Shown here: positions 7,722-16,463 of the stretch, piece by piece
Position numbering within the stretch: the stretch's first letter is position 1
Layout of the letters: the number at the start of each line of letters is the position of its first letter
Source: a bacterium
GTDB lineage: Bacteria; SM23-81; DAOVCL01
Length of the DNA stretch: 64,000 nt
Direction: 5' to 3'
Assembly: GCA_029932675.1 (NCBI GenBank)
Contig: JAOZPP010000007.1
Location: forward strand, 1 to 64,000
Notes under the pieces: model-generated
Database searches by the model: none
Seen by the model: the letters and a program-made list of their open reading frames with translations, nothing else
What the model was told of the DNA's origin: nothing
Position numbers and translations under genes: made by a program

Positions 7722-10124
7722 CTATTTCCCTTTCTCCTCTGATAGAATCCTCATGGTCTCCTCTATCTCCTCCCTTGTTACCGTCTTTCTCAGCTCCTCA
7801 ACGGCATGCATTACCCTCGTCCATTTTACTGCCTCTGCGGCGGAGATCCACTCGAGCTGTAGCCTCTCCGGCCTGATCCCCTTTTGTTCCATCTTATCCC
7901 ACAACTTCTCCACCCTTTTCTGTGTCCACCTGTTTGCATCTATATAATGACAATCAGCGAAGTGACATCCGGAGATGAGCACCACTGGGGCTCCCTTCCT
8001 AAAGGCGTGCCAAACGAATTTCTCAGCCACCCTCCCACTACACATCGTCCTAATCACCCTTCCACTTGGGGGATACTGCATCCGGGAGAGCCCGGCTAGG
8101 TCTGCCCCCCCGTATGAGCACCAGTTACAGGCAAAGATACAAACCTTCTCCTCAGGTCTTTCCTCAAACATCGCATCTATCATTGCTATTATCTGGTCAT
8201 CGGTGAAATGTCTCATCCTCAAGGCATCGAACCTACACTCCGCCCCACAGGTGCCACAACCCTTACAGGCCGCCTCGACAATTGAGGCAGGGGTTTTGGC
8301 CTTCCTATCCACAGTTATTGAACCGTAAGGACAAACATCAACACATATTCCACAGGCCTTGCACAGATCGGGAATGACCTCCGAAGTAATCGCCTCCACC
8401 TTTACCTTACCGGCGGAAAGGAGCGTCTCCGCCCTTGATGCCGCTCCCGATGCCTGGATAACAGATGCCTTAATGTCTTTGGGCGATTCACAACACCCAG
8501 CTAAGAATACCCCGCCTGTCGGCGCATCAATGGGGTTTAACTGATAATGGGTCTCCATAAGGAAGCCATCTGCCGCCTTAGAAAGGGTAAGGAGCCTTTG
8601 CACCGTTTCGGTATCCGGTCTGGGAATCACTCCTATGGAGAGCACAACCATCTCGAACTCATGCCTTTGGATCTTGCCAGTTGTTGTATTCTCCACTGTG
8701 AGGACCAGATTTCTTGTCTTTCGATCCTCAACGATATCGCCAGGAATGCCCCTTATATACTTAACCCCCACTTCTTTGCTCCGCTTATAGAGCTCTTCGT
8801 AGCCCTTCCCAAAGGCTCGTATATCCATATAAAAGACCGTGCAGTCAATTTCGGGGTGATGTTCCTTGAGATAAAGGGTATCTTTAATAGTATTCATACA
8901 ACAGATGTTGCTGCAATAGGGGTTGCCACGCCTCTCCGCCCTTGAGCCCACACACTGAACGAAGGCAATGCTCTTGGGAACCTTACGGTCAGTTGGCCTT
9001 AAAAGCTCACCCCTTGTAACATATCCTGGGCCGGTAAGGATCTCAAACTCCCAAGAGGTAATGACATTTTCGTATTTAGTGTAGCGATATTCATCAAGTA
9101 TAGTAGGATCACAGACATCCATCCCTGTCGCTACAATGGCCACTCCTACATCAAGCTCTAAGATTTCATCCTTTTGATCATAGTCAATGGCCCTTGGGTC
9201 ACAGACCTCTGCACATGCACCGCAGGCGATTGGATTGTTGCCGAGACAATCCTCCATATCGATGAGATAGGACGCGGGAACGGCCTGAGCAAAGGGTATA
9301 TATATCGCCTTCCTCGTTGCCAGCCCGAGTTGGTGTTCATCAGGTTTGACAACAGGGCACACCTTTACACACTCACCGCAAGCGGTACAGGCTATTTCAT
9401 CCACATACCTTGCCTTTTTGCGAACCTTTACATGGAAGTTGCCGATATAGCCCGTGATCTCCTCTATCTCCGAATATGCGAGAAGTTTAATCTTAGGATG
9501 TCGACCGACATCCATCATCCTCGGACCGAGGATTCATATCGCTCAGTCCATAGTGGGGAAGGTCTTATTGATATAAGACATCAACCCACCGATGGTCGGT
9601 TCCTTCTCAACCAGATAGACTTGGTAGCCCGCGTCAGCAAGGTCCAAAGACGCCTGAATTCCAGCTATTCCTCCCCCTATAACGAGGGCGGCCTGGGTAA
9701 CCGGGACCTCGAGCTCCTCTTGCGGCTCCAGGAGTCTTGCCTTAGCCACCGCTACCTTGACGATGTCCTTCGCCTTTTCAGTGGCCTTCTTCCTATCCGA
9801 ATGAACCCAACTACAGTGCTCCCTGATATTTGCCATCTCAAAGAGATAGGGGTTGAGACCAGCGTCAGCGCAGCATCTCCTGAAGGTTGGCTCATGCATC
9901 CGCGGGGTGCAACTGGCAACCACCACGCGATTTAGGTTCTTCTCCTTGATAAACCGTTTTATCTCCTGCTGGCCAGGTTCGGCACAGGTATATCTGTTCT
10001 TCACCGAGAAGACCACATTGGGAAGGGTCCTGGCCCATTCTGTAACCTCATCACAATCTACCGTGCCAGCAATATTTATCCCGCACTCACAGACGAATAC
10101 TCCTATCCTCGGCTCTTCCGCCAA
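7722..10124 (-). CDS. hdrA: Selenoprotein HdrA-MvhD fusion with two Sec residues (Sec194, Sec197)
   Basis: Electron-bifurcating Hdr flavoprotein fused to an MvhD domain, 800 aa when two in-frame TGA codons (9545-9543 and 9536-9534) are read as Sec. The frame is continuous across both. The sequence FPTMD-U-A-I-U-ILGPRMM aligns with FPTND-C-A-M-C-IMSPKLV of the paralogue at 30926, so both Sec replace conserved Cys. Before the UGAs: the N-terminal IGVFVCECG and FAD motif GGGIAG. After them: two ferredoxin motifs ([20 protein letters not shown]), two more near residue 590, and an MvhD domain from ~660 ([18 protein letters not shown]). The start is taken as TTG at 10124 because AAGGAGG precedes it by 8 nt; the GTG at 10133 lies within that SD. 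Neighbours HdrD and GltD-MvhD suggest one complex. Confidence 0.93.
9496..9513 (-). promoter_or_regulatory. SECIS-like hairpin 2 in hdrA mRNA
   Basis: Perfect 7-bp stem GGATGTC / GACATCC closing a GGTC loop. The loop is 27 nt after the second UGA and 36 nt after the first, inside the window known for bacterial SECIS elements. SelB recognises short stems with a G/U-containing loop (GGUCU in E. coli fdhF). Confidence 0.75.
9517..9533 (-). promoter_or_regulatory. SECIS-like hairpin 1 in hdrA mRNA
   Basis: Stem ATCCTC / GAGGAT (6 bp, extendable by a G-C) closing a GGTCC loop. The loop begins 15 nt after the first UGA, while the hairpin abuts the second UGA directly. It most likely serves the first UGA, with hairpin 2 serving the second. 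Confidence 0.75.
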
Positions 10125-10129
10125 TCCAA

Positions 10130-11302
10130 TCACCTCCTTTCCATTAGATTTTCTGCTACAAAGGTAGCTAAATCCTGAATTTCGATCTTGGCCCTTTTGG
10201 CCCTATCACGGTCAGCTTGCGCACATTTAAAATGGATCATACATTTGGGACAAGAGGTAATCAATAAACCTGCGCCCGTTCTTCTGGCCTCTTCCAGCCG
10301 CGCCACCTGAATCTGTTTAGACCAAGTGCCACAAGTCATCCATCCACTCGTTCCGCAGCAGATAGCTTCCCTTCTATTCTTCCCCATTTCATACAATTTG
10401 TTTCCCTCAACAGCAGCTATCACTTCCCTTGGTTCTTCATAAACCCCAGCAAATCTCCCCAATCGGCAAGGGTCTTGGAAAGTTACCTTTCTTGGTTTTC
10501 GGCCTTCGGCCTTCGGTTTTCGGAACTTCAGTTCAGGAAGGTTCTCCGATAGAAGCTGTGAAATATGGATTACCTCCACCTCCATTTTACCGACGTATTT
10601 CGGATATTCCTGCTTGAGCATATAATAACACTCAGGGCAAGAGGTTATAACCCTCTTGGCCCCAGTGGCTTTAATTGCCTCCCAATTCAGTTGGGCCAAT
10701 ATCTTGAAGCTTTCCAAATCTCCGGTCCAATAGAGGTCGTGACCACAGCACCTTTCATCAGGCATTAATACCGGTGTTATCCCCAGATAGTTAAGTATCT
10801 TAACGGTACTTTTAGCGATATTGAGTAGATCGAGATCGAGGTAGGCAAAAAATGTATCAAAATAGGGAAGACAACCAACAAAATAGAGGTACTCCCCTTT
10901 CTCTGCTGTTTCGAGACCCCTCGAAAGCCAGCCTAATCTATTCTGTCGCAGCTCCGCTGAAGCCATCATCCTCATTATGGACTGGAGGGCTCCGTTATGG
11001 GAAAGAACACCCCCTTGGCCCATTTTATGGGCTACAATCCTTAGATCCCTTATGAATTCCGGGAACCGCACATCGAAATCGCATCTCTCAAAACACAGAC
11101 CACAATTCAAACAAGACCAGAGGAGTTCGTCCCTCAACAGCACATCCGTTGTTTCAAACAAGGCCTTTCGCACGGTAACTCGGGGGAGACACACCCCATT
11201 GAGAAGGGAGATGGGACATACCGAACTGCATTTACCACACTCAACGCAATTATAGGCTTTGGTTCTCTTTACTATATTCTGAATCTCTGTCTTAATTTCC
11301 AC
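10130..11302 (-). CDS. hdrD: HdrD-like heterodisulfide-reductase subunit (ferredoxin + two CCG domains)
   Basis: 390 aa, GTG start. The N-terminus has two [4Fe-4S] motifs ([23 protein letters not shown]), as in HdrC. The rest has two cysteine-rich CCG domains: one with GCLPYF / CCGHDLYW / CPECYYML, the second with DPCRLGR / ICCGTSGW / CPKCMIHF. That is the fused HdrC-HdrB layout of HdrD, which carries the thiol/disulfide-active non-cubane clusters in methanogens. The natural disulfide here is unknown. Its stop codon overlaps the SD of the Sec-HdrA, so the two are translated together. A short Arg/Lys/Pro-rich stretch ([13 protein letters not shown]) just before the second CCG domain comes from a repeat insertion at 10491-10523. 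Confidence 0.88.
   Translation of the reverse strand: MEIKTEIQNIVKRTKAYNCVECGKCSSVCPISLLNGVCLPRVTVRKALFETTDVLLRDELLWSCLNCGLCFERCDFDVRFPEFIRDLRIVAHKMGQGGVLSHNGALQSIMRMMASAELRQNRLGWLSRGLETAEKGEYLYFVGCLPYFDTFFAYLDLDLLNIAKSTVKILNYLGITPVLMPDERCCGHDLYWTGDLESFKILAQLNWEAIKATGAKRVITSCPECYYMLKQEYPKYVGKMEVEVIHISQLLSENLPELKFRKPKAEGRKPRKVTFQDPCRLGRFAGVYEEPREVIAAVEGNKLYEMGKNRREAICCGTSGWMTCGTWSKQIQVARLEEARRTGAGLLITSCPKCMIHFKCAQADRDRAKRAKIEIQDLATFVAENLMERR
10491..10523. repeat. Degenerate 'ttcggccttcgg' repeat inside hdrD
   Basis: The plus strand reads ttttcggccttcggccttcgg and on. The insertion is in frame and codes for the [12 protein letters not shown] stretch of the protein. It belongs to the same family as those at 31742, 31940, 36841, 39301 and 40391. 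Confidence 0.6.
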
Positions 11303-11304
11303 GG

Positions 11305-13596
11305 TTACCTGGCTTTCTTTATGGCTTCTGCAAATGAGGAGATGATTTCATCGAACCTCTCCGGTTCATCAGATGACAGCCGCTCAAACTTCACCCTCTC
11401 CGCACTAATGCCCAGGGTGCGCAAAATGCTCTTGGCCCTTTGGAAGTTTTGCTCTGCCGTTTCGTTACCGCTAATATAATGACACTCCCCCTGAGGGCAT
11501 CCTATCCCGATGACCCCTTCGGCCCCATTCTCAAAGGCTCTAAGAATAAGGGCTGGGCTAATCCGGCCAGAACAGATAACTCGGATTACCCTAAGACCAG
11601 CGACTTCCTCCACATCTTCTATCAAGTTATATACCCAGTTACAGACAAAACAGACTATTCCCTTCTTGGTTAAGGACTGCTCAACAAAGCGATTAATCCG
11701 GCCATCACTGTAATGGCCCATCGTTATAGCACTCGATGGACAAATAGTCGCACAGACGCCACATCCCTTGCATAGGGCTTGGTCAATAATGGAGATCTTT
11801 ACCCCATTCTCCTGCTCATATAATTGGGGAGCGGAATAGTCACAGATCTCCACACAATCCCCACAGCCCCGACAGAGGTCATCCCTTACCTTAGCAATTA
11901 CGGGCTCCACTATAACGGGATAACCCTCCCCCTTAGCCCAGGACAATTCACCTTGTAGGGGTTCGTTGCTTAGAGGGAATTGAGCATAATCAACAGGGAC
12001 CCTTAGCAATAGACCAGATGCCTCACCTGGGATGGTCAAGGCCACCAATCTCTTATCACAGTTGGGAGTACATTCAGCACATTCAAAACAGAGACCACAC
12101 CTTAAACATCTCGTTGATTCCTCCACTGCTCTTTTTTTGGCAATCCCCAGCTCAACCTCCTTAAAACTCCTCCTCTTCTGGAGGGAAAGTTTACGCATCT
12201 GTGCCCTTTCCTTCTTTCCCTTTGGTTGGGTTGGTATTTCGAATTCCACCCTCTCCCTTGGTTTAGCTTCGTCCCTTAGTGGCTTACCCTGAAGGTACCT
12301 ATCAATTGACCTTGCCGCTAAATGGCCTGCTGCTATAGCCTCAATCACCGTCCTGGGACCGGTGACGCAATCACCGCCGGCAAAGATACCTGGGAGATTG
12401 GTGGCTAGGGTTTCCTGATCAACAAGGAATGAATTCCATTTTGATATCTTTAAGCCGTGTACCTTTGGCAGCCAGGATAGATCCGGCTCCTGGCTGATAG
12501 CAGGGATTATTGTGTCCGCCTCTATCTGGAACTCAGATCCCTTAATGGAAACCGGGCGCCTTCTACCACTAGAATCTGGTGGCCCCAACCTGTTTCTTAT
12601 ACATTTCATACCAACTACTTTGCCATCTTCGCCTATTATCTGCACAGGGGAAGCCAGGTAGTGCATCTTAACCCCTTCCCTCTCCGCTTCCTCAACTTCC
12701 CATGCGTTAGCAGGCATCTCCCTCCTCGATCTTCTGTAGACGATATGGACGTTAGAGCCCAGTCTAAGCGCTGTTCTGGCTGAATCAATGGCCGCATTTC
12801 CTCCCCCGATTACCACGACCTTCTTCCCGATCTTCGCCTTCCCCGTCAGGTTTACTGCCCGAAGAAAGGTAATACAGTCCAGAAAACCCTCAAATTCATC
12901 TTCCCCCGGGATTCTAAGTTTTAAGCCCTTGTGCGCGCCAACGGCGATAAATATGGCCCCATAACCCTGTCTCTGCAGCTTATTAAGATCTCTGATTCTG
13001 GTATTCAGTTCGATTTTAACCCCGAGCTCCCTTATGGCGTCGATCTCGGTTTTTATGATCTCCCTGGGAAGTCTGTATTCAGGGATACCAGTGTATAACA
13101 TCCCCCCGGCAACTGGCAATTCCTCAAATACAGTAACCCTGTATCCTAACCTGACCAAATCATGGGCAGCAGTCAAACCGGCTGGACCTGAACCAATAAC
13201 GGCTATCTTCTCCCTTCTGCTGCTTTTAATGGGCTCATTTTTGATCCTCCCCTTGTTGAGCTCATAATCAGCCAAGAATCTCTTCAGGGCACAGATAGCA
13301 AGCGCTTGATCGACCTCGTTGCGGCGACACTCCGTTTCACAGGGATGGACACATACCCGTCCACAAATCCCTGGAAAAGGGTTGTCCCTCTTGACCACTT
13401 CGAGGGCTTTCTCAAACTTGCCCACGGATATTAACCCCAAATAGGCCTTCACATCTGTATCTATCGGACAGCCCACTTTGCACTTCGATGGCTCTATTTT
13501 TCGAATAGGATATCTACCCCGACCTATCTGGGGAAACTGAAGATAGACCTCTTTTGTCTTGAGCGCAGTGATGATGTCTGCAGTAGACGTTTTCAT
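11305..13596 (-). CDS. GltD-like NAD(P)H oxidoreductase fused to ferredoxin and MvhD domains
   Basis: 763 aa. Residues ~30-470 resemble the small subunit of glutamate synthase / NfnB: an N-terminal [4Fe-4S] region (CKVGCPIDTDV, ICGRVCVHPCETECRR), an FAD site (IGSGPAGLTAA) and an NAD(P)H site (VIGGGNAAIDSAR). A Cys-rich linker (CLRCGLCFECAEC) leads to two ferredoxin motifs (CRGCGDCVEIC; CKGCGVCATICP) and, from ~640, an MvhD-like domain (CFVCNW, VICSGR, GCPQGECHYISGN). The MvhD part lacks the second Cys of CNWC. It probably lets NAD(P)H feed the adjacent Sec-HdrA/HdrD, or the reverse. It sits 3 nt after korD and 3 nt before hdrD, so these are one operon. True glutamate synthase function is unlikely because no large subunit is present. 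Confidence 0.88.
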   Translation of the reverse strand: MKTSTADIITALKTKEVYLQFPQIGRGRYPIRKIEPSKCKVGCPIDTDVKAYLGLISVGKFEKALEVVKRDNPFPGICGRVCVHPCETECRRNEVDQALAICALKRFLADYELNKGRIKNEPIKSSRREKIAVIGSGPAGLTAAHDLVRLGYRVTVFEELPVAGGMLYTGIPEYRLPREIIKTEIDAIRELGVKIELNTRIRDLNKLQRQGYGAIFIAVGAHKGLKLRIPGEDEFEGFLDCITFLRAVNLTGKAKIGKKVVVIGGGNAAIDSARTALRLGSNVHIVYRRSRREMPANAWEVEEAEREGVKMHYLASPVQIIGEDGKVVGMKCIRNRLGPPDSSGRRRPVSIKGSEFQIEADTIIPAISQEPDLSWLPKVHGLKISKWNSFLVDQETLATNLPGIFAGGDCVTGPRTVIEAIAAGHLAARSIDRYLQGKPLRDEAKPRERVEFEIPTQPKGKKERAQMRKLSLQKRRSFKEVELGIAKKRAVEESTRCLRCGLCFECAECTPNCDKRLVALTIPGEASGLLLRVPVDYAQFPLSNEPLQGELSWAKGEGYPVIVEPVIAKVRDDLCRGCGDCVEICDYSAPQLYEQENGVKISIIDQALCKGCGVCATICPSSAITMGHYSDGRINRFVEQSLTKKGIVCFVCNWVYNLIEDVEEVAGLRVIRVICSGRISPALILRAFENGAEGVIGIGCPQGECHYISGNETAEQNFQRAKSILRTLGISAERVKFERLSSDEPERFDEIISSFAEAIKKAR

Positions 13597-13599
13597 CCT

Positions 13600-13905
13600 C
13601 TAACCTTTATTCCCTCTTGGAACTTGCTGCCCACCCTTCCCCTCCTTCTCCCCTTTGGCTGTGGACCATATAGCAAACTCTGGACAGATCATCTCGCAAA
13701 GCCCGCAATTCACGCAGTTCTCGGGGTTTTTCACCCGCGGAGGGTGATAGCCCTTAGAGTTGAACTCCTCTGACATCTCCAGCACATCCCTTGGGCAGAA
13801 CTCTACACAGAAACCGCACCCCTTGCATCTGTCCTTTATTATATGAACTTTGCCCTTGGGGACTTCTATTTTGTCTAAGTCATAAGGTGTTCGCCAGTAC
13901 TTCAC
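13600..13905 (-). CDS. korD: 2-oxoacid:ferredoxin oxidoreductase delta subunit (ferredoxin)
   Basis: 101 aa, GTG start. Two [4Fe-4S] motifs (CKGCGFCVEFCP and CVNCGLCEMICP) separated by an insertion of ~20 residues, as in delta subunits of four-subunit oxidoreductases. The C-terminal tail is Gly/Lys-rich. It carries electrons from the TPP/iron-sulfur site toward ferredoxin and follows korC after 10 nt. Confidence 0.9.
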   Translation of the reverse strand: MKYWRTPYDLDKIEVPKGKVHIIKDRCKGCGFCVEFCPRDVLEMSEEFNSKGYHPPRVKNPENCVNCGLCEMICPEFAIWSTAKGEKEGKGGQQVPRGNKG

Positions 13906-13915
13906 GCTTGGATTC

Positions 13916-14443
13916 CTATCTCTTATAATGGTATCCCCTGTTAAATGCCTCCAAGTTAAGCTTCACAAACCTTTTGGGTACTGAATCTGCAACTGCCTTT
14001 TCCATTCCTTCCTTAGAGACCAATTTGGTGACTGCAGTGAAGAAACCGAGCATAACCACATTTGCGATGATCCTGTTTCCCAACTCCTCGGCAAATCTTG
14101 TGGCGGGAATGGAAAAGACCTTAATCCTGCCCCGAGGCGGCTTGGGCTTCACCAAGTCCTCATCTATCAGAAGCAATCCTTCCTCACTCAACTCCGGCTC
14201 AAACTTCTCATAACCTGCTTGAGACATAGCCACAAGGACATCCGATACCGTAACATAAGGATAGAGCACCTTGCTCTCCGAAAGCACCAATTGGGAACTA
14301 CAAGCTCCACCTCTTGCCTCTGGTCCAAATGATTGATTCATAGTGGCGAACTTATTGTCATAAATGGCGGCAGCCTTCCCAACGATGATCCCTGATCTAA
14401 TGATACCTTGCCCTCCGTAACCAGCAAATCTAATCTCAGCCAT
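13916..14443 (-). CDS. korC: 2-oxoacid:ferredoxin oxidoreductase gamma subunit
   Basis: 175 aa from the ATG at 14443, which follows GGGGG and opens onto MAEIRFAGYGGQGI, the standard start of this family; earlier in-frame ATGs are inside the previous gene. The motifs GYGGQG and FGPEARGG near residue 45 are typical of the gamma/CoA-binding subunit. It is the single gamma subunit for two alpha and two beta subunits encoded just upstream. Confidence 0.92.
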   Translation of the reverse strand: MAEIRFAGYGGQGIIRSGIIVGKAAAIYDNKFATMNQSFGPEARGGACSSQLVLSESKVLYPYVTVSDVLVAMSQAGYEKFEPELSEEGLLLIDEDLVKPKPPRGRIKVFSIPATRFAEELGNRIIANVVMLGFFTAVTKLVSKEGMEKAVADSVPKRFVKLNLEAFNRGYHYKR

Positions 14444-14444
14444 C

Positions 14445-15206
14445 TTAACCCCCATATGGGATGAACTCATCACCCAATACGCTACTCAGTTGAGCATTGT
14501 ATGAATCGATGAAAGTAGGCCGCTCTTTGTCCGTAAATTTCCCTACCACAATCTTCCCTTCAGGGGTAATCCCTACGTTCCTTGGGTCTTCACCGTCTCT
14601 GATCACCGAATTTTCGTAGTAGAAGTTCACCAAATCAGATTCAATCTCCTTAATCCTTCTGTAATAATTTGGCCCTGGTAAGAGGACTTCAATCACACAA
14701 AACCCCCGCTTCTTCAAAGCTTCGGAAACAGAGAGAGTAAGTTCATCCGTATGCAAAGCCGTCCATCTTGCCGTATAAATGGCACCGCAAGAATTGGCGA
14801 GATGGGGCACATTAAAGGGTTCCTCAAAAGTAGAATAAGGAGAGAACGATGGAGGGATTGAAGGAGCTAATTCTCCCGCTATCTTCCTATAGACAAAATT
14901 GTTCACACATATAACAAGGAGATCCATATTTCTCCTTCCCGCATGCACAAAATGGTTTCCCCCTAGGGTCACGAGATCGCCAATGATTGGAACTACCTGG
15001 AGAGCGGGATTACCCAATTTTAGCCCTGTCCCAAAAGCGATAGCCCGTCCCCGAATTGTATGAAAGAAGTCGATATGGAGGTGATTAACAACTCCAGGAT
15101 CAAAGGGGATATCAGACACCACAGAGACCTTTATTGGATCCACCCCTGATCTCTCTATCCCCTTAGCGAAGGCAGTTATAAATGGGTTCATTTCGCCTCT
15201 TCCCAT
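14445..15206 (-). CDS. korB: Degenerate 2-oxoacid:ferredoxin oxidoreductase beta subunit (KorB2, probably non-catalytic)
   Basis: 253 aa, clearly homologous to KorB1 at 16464 (shared FFHT-x-RGRAIAFGTG, GGNHFVHAGRRNMDLLVICVNNF, ARWTALH). Every expected catalytic feature is changed. CPGCG at the N-terminus is replaced by MGRGE, the third cluster Cys (GIGC) by SDIP, the fourth (ISPC) by LLPG, the Mg-TPP motif GDGD by IGDL, and NNFIYAMTGGQ by NNFVYRKIAGE. It therefore should bind neither the [4Fe-4S] cluster nor TPP. The frame is intact and length near normal, so it is kept as a protein, perhaps a structural pseudo-subunit. An alternative ATG at 15191 has a better SD, but alignment favours 15206. 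Confidence 0.85.
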   Translation of the reverse strand: MGRGEMNPFITAFAKGIERSGVDPIKVSVVSDIPFDPGVVNHLHIDFFHTIRGRAIAFGTGLKLGNPALQVVPIIGDLVTLGGNHFVHAGRRNMDLLVICVNNFVYRKIAGELAPSIPPSFSPYSTFEEPFNVPHLANSCGAIYTARWTALHTDELTLSVSEALKKRGFCVIEVLLPGPNYYRRIKEIESDLVNFYYENSVIRDGEDPRNVGITPEGKIVVGKFTDKERPTFIDSYNAQLSSVLGDEFIPYGG

Positions 15207-15209
15207 CGA

Positions 15210-16451
15210 TTACTCACTTAGCTTAATCCTCTCCTCAAAGACCAACCTCTCCAATCTCGTCTTCTGTTCTATGACCCCTTCAACCCTCCCCTCCAATCTC
15301 CTCGCATATTCAATAGCATTATATATGTCATCGGGATGGTGAACTCCCGCCCCGCCGTGGGGAACAAGGATAACATTAGCCATTCCATGACTACAGCGCT
15401 CCACTTCAAAAGCAATCTGCCCATAATTTATCTCTGGGACCACAAAGGCCTTTACTTTTTTGGCCAGTTCAGCTATCCTCTCGTCGGGGAAAGGCCAGAC
15501 TGTGACCAGCCTGAGGCTACCTACCCTGATCCCCTCTTCCCTAGCCATCTCAATCCCCCTTACCGCAACCCTCGAAGATATCCCATAGGAGATAACAACA
15601 ACTTCCGCATCTTCTAACCCTTCTTCCTTTAACTCAATAATCTTATCCTTGTTAAGCCTAATCTTGTCCACAAGTCGTTTGGTATAAACAGATTGACACC
15701 CCCCATTTTCTGCTGGATAACCCCTTTCATCATGAGTTAGCCCGGAGATATACAGGTTATACCCATCACCTGCCTTAGCCATTTTAGGGATAAGGTCCTC
15801 ATCTGGCTTGAATGGTAGATACTTATCCTTTGGACCAGCATAGAACCTTCTGGGCTCAATCTCAATTTCATCAGCGGGGGGGATAACTACCTTCTCTGTC
15901 ATATGACCCACGCATTCATCAGACATTATCATCACAGGACAGCGATACCTCTCCGCTAAATTGAACGCCTTAATTGTGTAATCAAATAGCTCCTGCGGGG
16001 AATCGGGAGATAAGGCGATAAGCTCATAGTCCCCATGCGACCCCCAGCGTGACTGCATCATATCCGCTTGTCCTGTTTTGGTCGGAACCCCGGTTGATGG
16101 CCCCCCTCGTTGGATGTTTAACAGAACAAATGGGGTCTCCAACATCGCCCCAAATCCAATAGTCTCCATCATAAGGGAGTAGCCCGGCCCAGAAGTTATA
16201 GTCATTGACTTAACTCCTGCCCAGGAAGCCCCTACTACAGCAGCTATGGAACCTAATTCATCCTCCATTTGAATAAACATCGCCCCCGCTTTAGGAGCTA
16301 TGCGGGCAAACGCCTCTGCTGCTTCAGTTGATGGTGTAATTGGATAGCCGGCCACAAACTTACATCCGGCCGCTAAAGCACCATAACCAGATGCGACATC
16401 ACCGTCTATATAATATACACCTGTATTTACATCCTTTGGATTAGCTCTCAT
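15210..16451 (-). CDS. korA: 2-oxoacid:ferredoxin oxidoreductase alpha subunit (KorA2, motifs intact)
   Basis: 413 aa. Has the canonical substrate/TPP motif GYPITPSTE (~residue 35), IQMEDE with the TPP-activating Glu, ITSGPGYSLM, and GGPSTGVPT. It looks catalytically competent, while its downstream neighbour KorB2 does not. Operon context (succinyl-CoA synthetase, fumarate reductase) favours 2-oxoglutarate as substrate; the sequence alone does not decide this. Confidence 0.9.
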   Translation of the reverse strand: MRANPKDVNTGVYYIDGDVASGYGALAAGCKFVAGYPITPSTEAAEAFARIAPKAGAMFIQMEDELGSIAAVVGASWAGVKSMTITSGPGYSLMMETIGFGAMLETPFVLLNIQRGGPSTGVPTKTGQADMMQSRWGSHGDYELIALSPDSPQELFDYTIKAFNLAERYRCPVMIMSDECVGHMTEKVVIPPADEIEIEPRRFYAGPKDKYLPFKPDEDLIPKMAKAGDGYNLYISGLTHDERGYPAENGGCQSVYTKRLVDKIRLNKDKIIELKEEGLEDAEVVVISYGISSRVAVRGIEMAREEGIRVGSLRLVTVWPFPDERIAELAKKVKAFVVPEINYGQIAFEVERCSHGMANVILVPHGGAGVHHPDDIYNAIEYARRLEGRVEGVIEQKTRLERLVFEERIKLSE

Positions 16452-16463
16452 CTCGGTCAGAGT

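Noticed and set aside
9519-9545. hdrA broken into two genes by stop codons (pseudogene or two subunits)
   Set aside because: The frame continues unchanged; both UGAs fall on conserved Cys, SECIS-like hairpins follow, and selB/selC are adjacent. Selenocysteine explains it better.
9174-9935. 253-aa plus-strand ORF opposite the Sec-hdrA
   Set aside because: Antisense shadow of the HdrA coding region; no SD and no recognisable domain.
11305-13596. Glutamate synthase small subunit
   Set aside because: No large subunit nearby, and the protein is fused to ferredoxin and MvhD domains within an Hdr operon.
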